Of a stretch of 64,000 nucleotides of DNA, positions 62,111-64,000 are shown one piece after another; positions within the stretch are counted from its first letter, which is position 1, and each line of letters opens with the position of its first letter. Position numbers and translations under genes: made by a program. The notes under the pieces are model-generated. The model saw nothing but the letters and a program-made list of their open reading frames with translations. It made no database searches and was not told where the DNA came from. The DNA comes from Bradyrhizobium sp. CCBAU 53338 (GTDB lineage Bacteria; Pseudomonadota; Alphaproteobacteria; Rhizobiales; Xanthobacteraceae). The stretch spans positions 2,232,001 to 2,296,000 of the forward strand of contig NZ_CP030048.1 of the NCBI RefSeq assembly GCF_015291665.1, read 5' to 3'.

Positions 62111-62195
62111 TTTCTCACTTTCGTTTGAAACTTCCGGGTGCGGGAAACGTAGCCCTTTGTGCTAGTCTCAATCGTTCCCGCGCGAGGATCCCGGC

Positions 62196-62405
62196 ATGAA
62201 TCCGATCGACCTGGTGGTGACTGTGTGTGCGGTGCTCTCGCCTGCGACCTGCGAGGAGCAGCATCTGGTGTTCAATTTCGGCGGCTCGCCGGCCCAGTGC
62301 TCCATGGCCGCGCCGCCCTACATCGCCCAATGGATCGGTGATCACCCGAAATGGCAGGCGGTGCGCTGGCGCTGCGAATACCCGCATACGCATGACAGGG
62401 CGTGA
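62196..62405 (+). CDS. Small conserved protein with four cysteines, unknown function
   Basis: 69 residues: MNPIDLVVTVCAVLSPATCE, then SPAQCSMAAPPYIAQWIGDHP and KWQAVRWRCEYP. Four Cys (in CAVL, TCEEQ, QCSM, RCEY) and Trp/Pro residues look conserved, consistent with an exported, disulfide-bonded peptide. No recognised family. Convergent with the next gene, 4 bases away. Confidence 0.7.
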   Translation: MNPIDLVVTVCAVLSPATCEEQHLVFNFGGSPAQCSMAAPPYIAQWIGDHPKWQAVRWRCEYPHTHDRA

Positions 62406-62409
62406 CGCG

Positions 62410-62763
62410 CTACTTCGTGCAATCCTTCAAATCCTTGTCGGCGATCGAGAACACCGCGTCCGCCTTGATCTCGATGTCGCGGACGATGCATTGTCGTGAA
62501 TTGGGATAGCTGACCCTGGCATCGTAGCGGCCGGGCTCGATGCCGGTGATGCGCAGCCGCTCGTCGTGGTCGACCTCCTTGTCCTTGTCGTTCAGGCATT
62601 GGTTTGGACCCCAGTCGGTCTTGCCCGATGGTGCGAGCTGGAAGCCGGAGATCGTCTCGCTCGTCAGATTCCAGAGCCGGATGCCCTTGCCTTTGGTCTG
62701 TGCGAGCGCCGCGCCCGGCATCGCAACCAACAAAATGCCGATCGGAATCAGCTGACGGCGCAT
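62410..62763 (-). CDS. Small exported protein of unknown function
   Basis: 117 residues from the ATG at 62763 with GGGAGG upstream. Signal peptide MRRQLIPIGILLVAMPGAALA. The mature part (GKGIRLWNLTSETISGFQL, then EVDHDERLRITGIEPGRYD and CIVRDIEIKADAVFSIADKD) looks like a beta-sandwich domain with Cys pairs. No family name known. It sits between the cysteine-rich small protein and the ABC genes and is transcribed with the latter's direction, 48 bases past the ATPase stop. Confidence 0.7.
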   Translation of the reverse strand: MRRQLIPIGILLVAMPGAALAQTKGKGIRLWNLTSETISGFQLAPSGKTDWGPNQCLNDKDKEVDHDERLRITGIEPGRYDARVSYPNSRQCIVRDIEIKADAVFSIADKDLKDCTK

Positions 62764-62810
62764 CGTGGCCTCCCTCGACGATCTCGTTCGATGCAGTTGA
62801 TCACGAGATG

Positions 62811-63521
62811 TCATTTCGATTCAAGCTGCAACGCCGCAAGGTCCGCCCTGATACGGGCAAGCTCGACCTCACTGCGCTCCGCGCGCGGAATCGAGATCGG
62901 CACCTGCTGCACGATGCGCGTCGGGCGCGGTGACAGGAAGAACAGGCGGTCGCCGAGACGTATCGCATCATCCAGGCTATGGGTGACGAGCAGCGTCATG
63001 ACGGAACGGCTCGCCACCAGCGTCGCGATCTCGTCGCGGAGGCGGCCGGCGAGCGCGTCGTCAAGCGAGGCGAGGGGTTCGTCGAGCACCAGCAGATCAG
63101 GCTCGACGGCAAAGGCGCGGGCCAGTGCTACGCGGCGAGCGAGGCCCAATGACAATTCGCCGGGGAAGTGGCTGCGATGCGCCTCCAGCTCGAGGATCCT
63201 GAACAGCTCCGACAATTTGGCGTCGGTGACGTCGGGCGCGGCGAGGCGCACGTTCTGCTCGACCGAGCGCCACGGCAGCAGCCGCGGCTCCTGGAACACC
63301 ATGCCGATCCGTGCCTCCGGCGGGCGCGCGACGTGGCCTTCGAAATCGCGGTCGAGCCCGAGAATGATCCGCAACATCGTGCTCTTGCCACAGCCGGACG
63401 GGCCGATCAGCACGCCGACCTCGCCGGATTCCAGCGCGAATTTCAGTGGTGACAGCACCTCGTGCGTGCCGCCCGCAGCGCTCCTGTAGGTCTTGCCTGT
63501 GATCTCGACCTCAAGCCGCAC
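62811..63521 (-). CDS. NitT/TauT-type ABC ATPase with unusual signature motif
   Basis: 236 residues from a GTG at 63521, overlapping the permease 3' end by 11 bases. Walker A GPSGCGKST and Walker B LLVLDEPLASLD are intact, and the switch His is in VTHSLDDA. The signature is LSLGLARR instead of LSGGQ/LSGGM-x-R: the second Gly-type position is Leu. Length and family point to SsuB/TauB-like importers. The binding protein gene is not in the window, so substrate is unknown; lanthanide complexes are one idea from context. Confidence 0.85.
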   Translation of the reverse strand: MRLEVEITGKTYRSAAGGTHEVLSPLKFALESGEVGVLIGPSGCGKSTMLRIILGLDRDFEGHVARPPEARIGMVFQEPRLLPWRSVEQNVRLAAPDVTDAKLSELFRILELEAHRSHFPGELSLGLARRVALARAFAVEPDLLVLDEPLASLDDALAGRLRDEIATLVASRSVMTLLVTHSLDDAIRLGDRLFFLSPRPTRIVQQVPISIPRAERSEVELARIRADLAALQLESK

Positions 63522-64000
63522 GGGGCCGCCACCGTGTTGCGCGGGCCTCGAACGGCTGCACCAGCGCCGTCTCGATCACGAGCACGACCGCGGCGAATGT
63601 CAGCGAATAGGCGAGCAGCCGCGGCGTATCGAAAAGCTGGAAGGCGACCCCGATCTCGAAACCGACGCCGTTCGGCCGTCCCAGGAGTTCGGCGACCAGC
63701 ACGATCTTCCACACCAGCGACAGGCCGGAGCGGGCAGAGGCCGCAATATAGGGTGCAAGCTGCGGCAGCACGACGTGCCGGAAGGCGCGCCAGCGCGGTA
63801 TCGCGAATACGATCGCCATCTCGTCGAGCGAGCGGTCGAGTGCGCGTGTGCCTTCACGCAAGGTGACGACCGCGGTCGGCAGTTTGTTGATGGCGATGGC
63901 CGCGATTGCCGCGGCCTCCGTGAGACCCGCCCAGATATAGGCCAGCACGATCACGACCAGCGCCGGAAGGTTGAGCAGCAGGATCAGCCAGGGATCGCCG
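63511..64000 (-). CDS. NitT/TauT-type ABC permease (5' end outside window)
   Basis: Partial: the frame is open through base 64000, leaving about 162 residues of the C-terminal part. Membrane segments include LILLLNLPALVVIVLAYIW and LLAYSLTFAAVVLVIETAL. The coupling motif LDEMAIVFAIPRWRAFRHVVLP is typical of SsuC/TauC permeases. It overlaps the start of the ATPase gene by 11 bases. The rest of the operon lies beyond the window. Confidence 0.88.
   Translation of the reverse strand, partial: GDPWLILLLNLPALVVIVLAYIWAGLTEAAAIAAIAINKLPTAVVTLREGTRALDRSLDEMAIVFAIPRWRAFRHVVLPQLAPYIAASARSGLSLVWKIVLVAELLGRPNGVGFEIGVAFQLFDTPRLLAYSLTFAAVVLVIETALVQPFEARATRWRPRAA

Overview
The window is GC-rich alphaproteobacterial chromosome, most likely Bradyrhizobium or a close relative. 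The evidence is a subclass B3 metallo-beta-lactamase very like BJP-1 of Bradyrhizobium, the alphaproteobacterial hutF-type histidine pathway, nir genes of the cytochrome cd1 type, and palindromic intergenic repeats typical of the group. It carries about 50 genes, one intact insertion sequence, one gene remnant and no complete RNA gene.

Layout. 1-6385 (+): the distal part of a heme d1 (denitrification) operon, nirF(partial)-nirDL-nirG-nirH-nirJ-nirN plus a CbiX/SirB-like chelatase. 6808-14083 (+): an oligopeptide-type ABC importer (binding protein, two permeases, two ATPases) translationally coupled to a GH51 arabinofuranosidase, so probably an arabinoside uptake and degradation operon. 14114-20350 (-): a 2078-residue kinase-like/ATPase/GAF/PAS/histidine kinase/receiver protein. 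20805-25160: a small exported protein, an extra BamA and an M20 amidohydrolase. 25153-34444: histidine utilisation. One arm (hutF-hutC, a NitT/TauT-type ABC importer and the M20 enzyme) diverges from hutI-hutH-hutU across a perfect 20-bp palindrome that is the likely HutC operator. No hutG is present, and the M20 enzyme is a candidate substitute. 34452-42874: a GGDEF-EAL protein, the beta-lactamase, an acidic repeat-rich protein, tungstate transporter genes tupA and tupB (convergent, no ATPase), an arsC-like remnant, 3-hydroxybutyryl-CoA dehydrogenase and a truncated hemoglobin.

43140-64000 is a C1/lanthanide-linked region. It holds three PQQ dehydrogenases, each with the extra Asp (D-x-D) that marks lanthanide-dependent enzymes. 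The first is next to a Tat-exported Rieske protein and lacks the usual vicinal cysteines. The second is a classical XoxF followed by a cytochrome c and the glutathione-dependent formaldehyde genes frmA and gfa, with a divergent AraC regulator. The third heads a xoxF-xoxG-xoxJ-like operon and is divergent from a lanmodulin gene (lanM: four EF loops, mostly DPD type, with 12-13-residue spacing). Next to lanM sits a previously easy-to-miss 26-codon pqqA with no pqqBCDE nearby, followed by an exported protein with beta-barrel character. The window ends in a NitT/TauT-type ABC transporter. An IS5-family element (45776-46899) has split a palindromic intergenic repeat, and a two-subunit Mo hydroxylase (IorAB type) lies between the IS and the gfa operon.

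The most interesting part is 56442-61919: lanthanide-type quinoprotein, cytochrome, periplasmic binding protein, lanmodulin, orphan PQQ precursor peptide and a putative outer-membrane protein packed together. This looks like a compact lanthanide/PQQ module that differs from the Methylobacterium arrangement.
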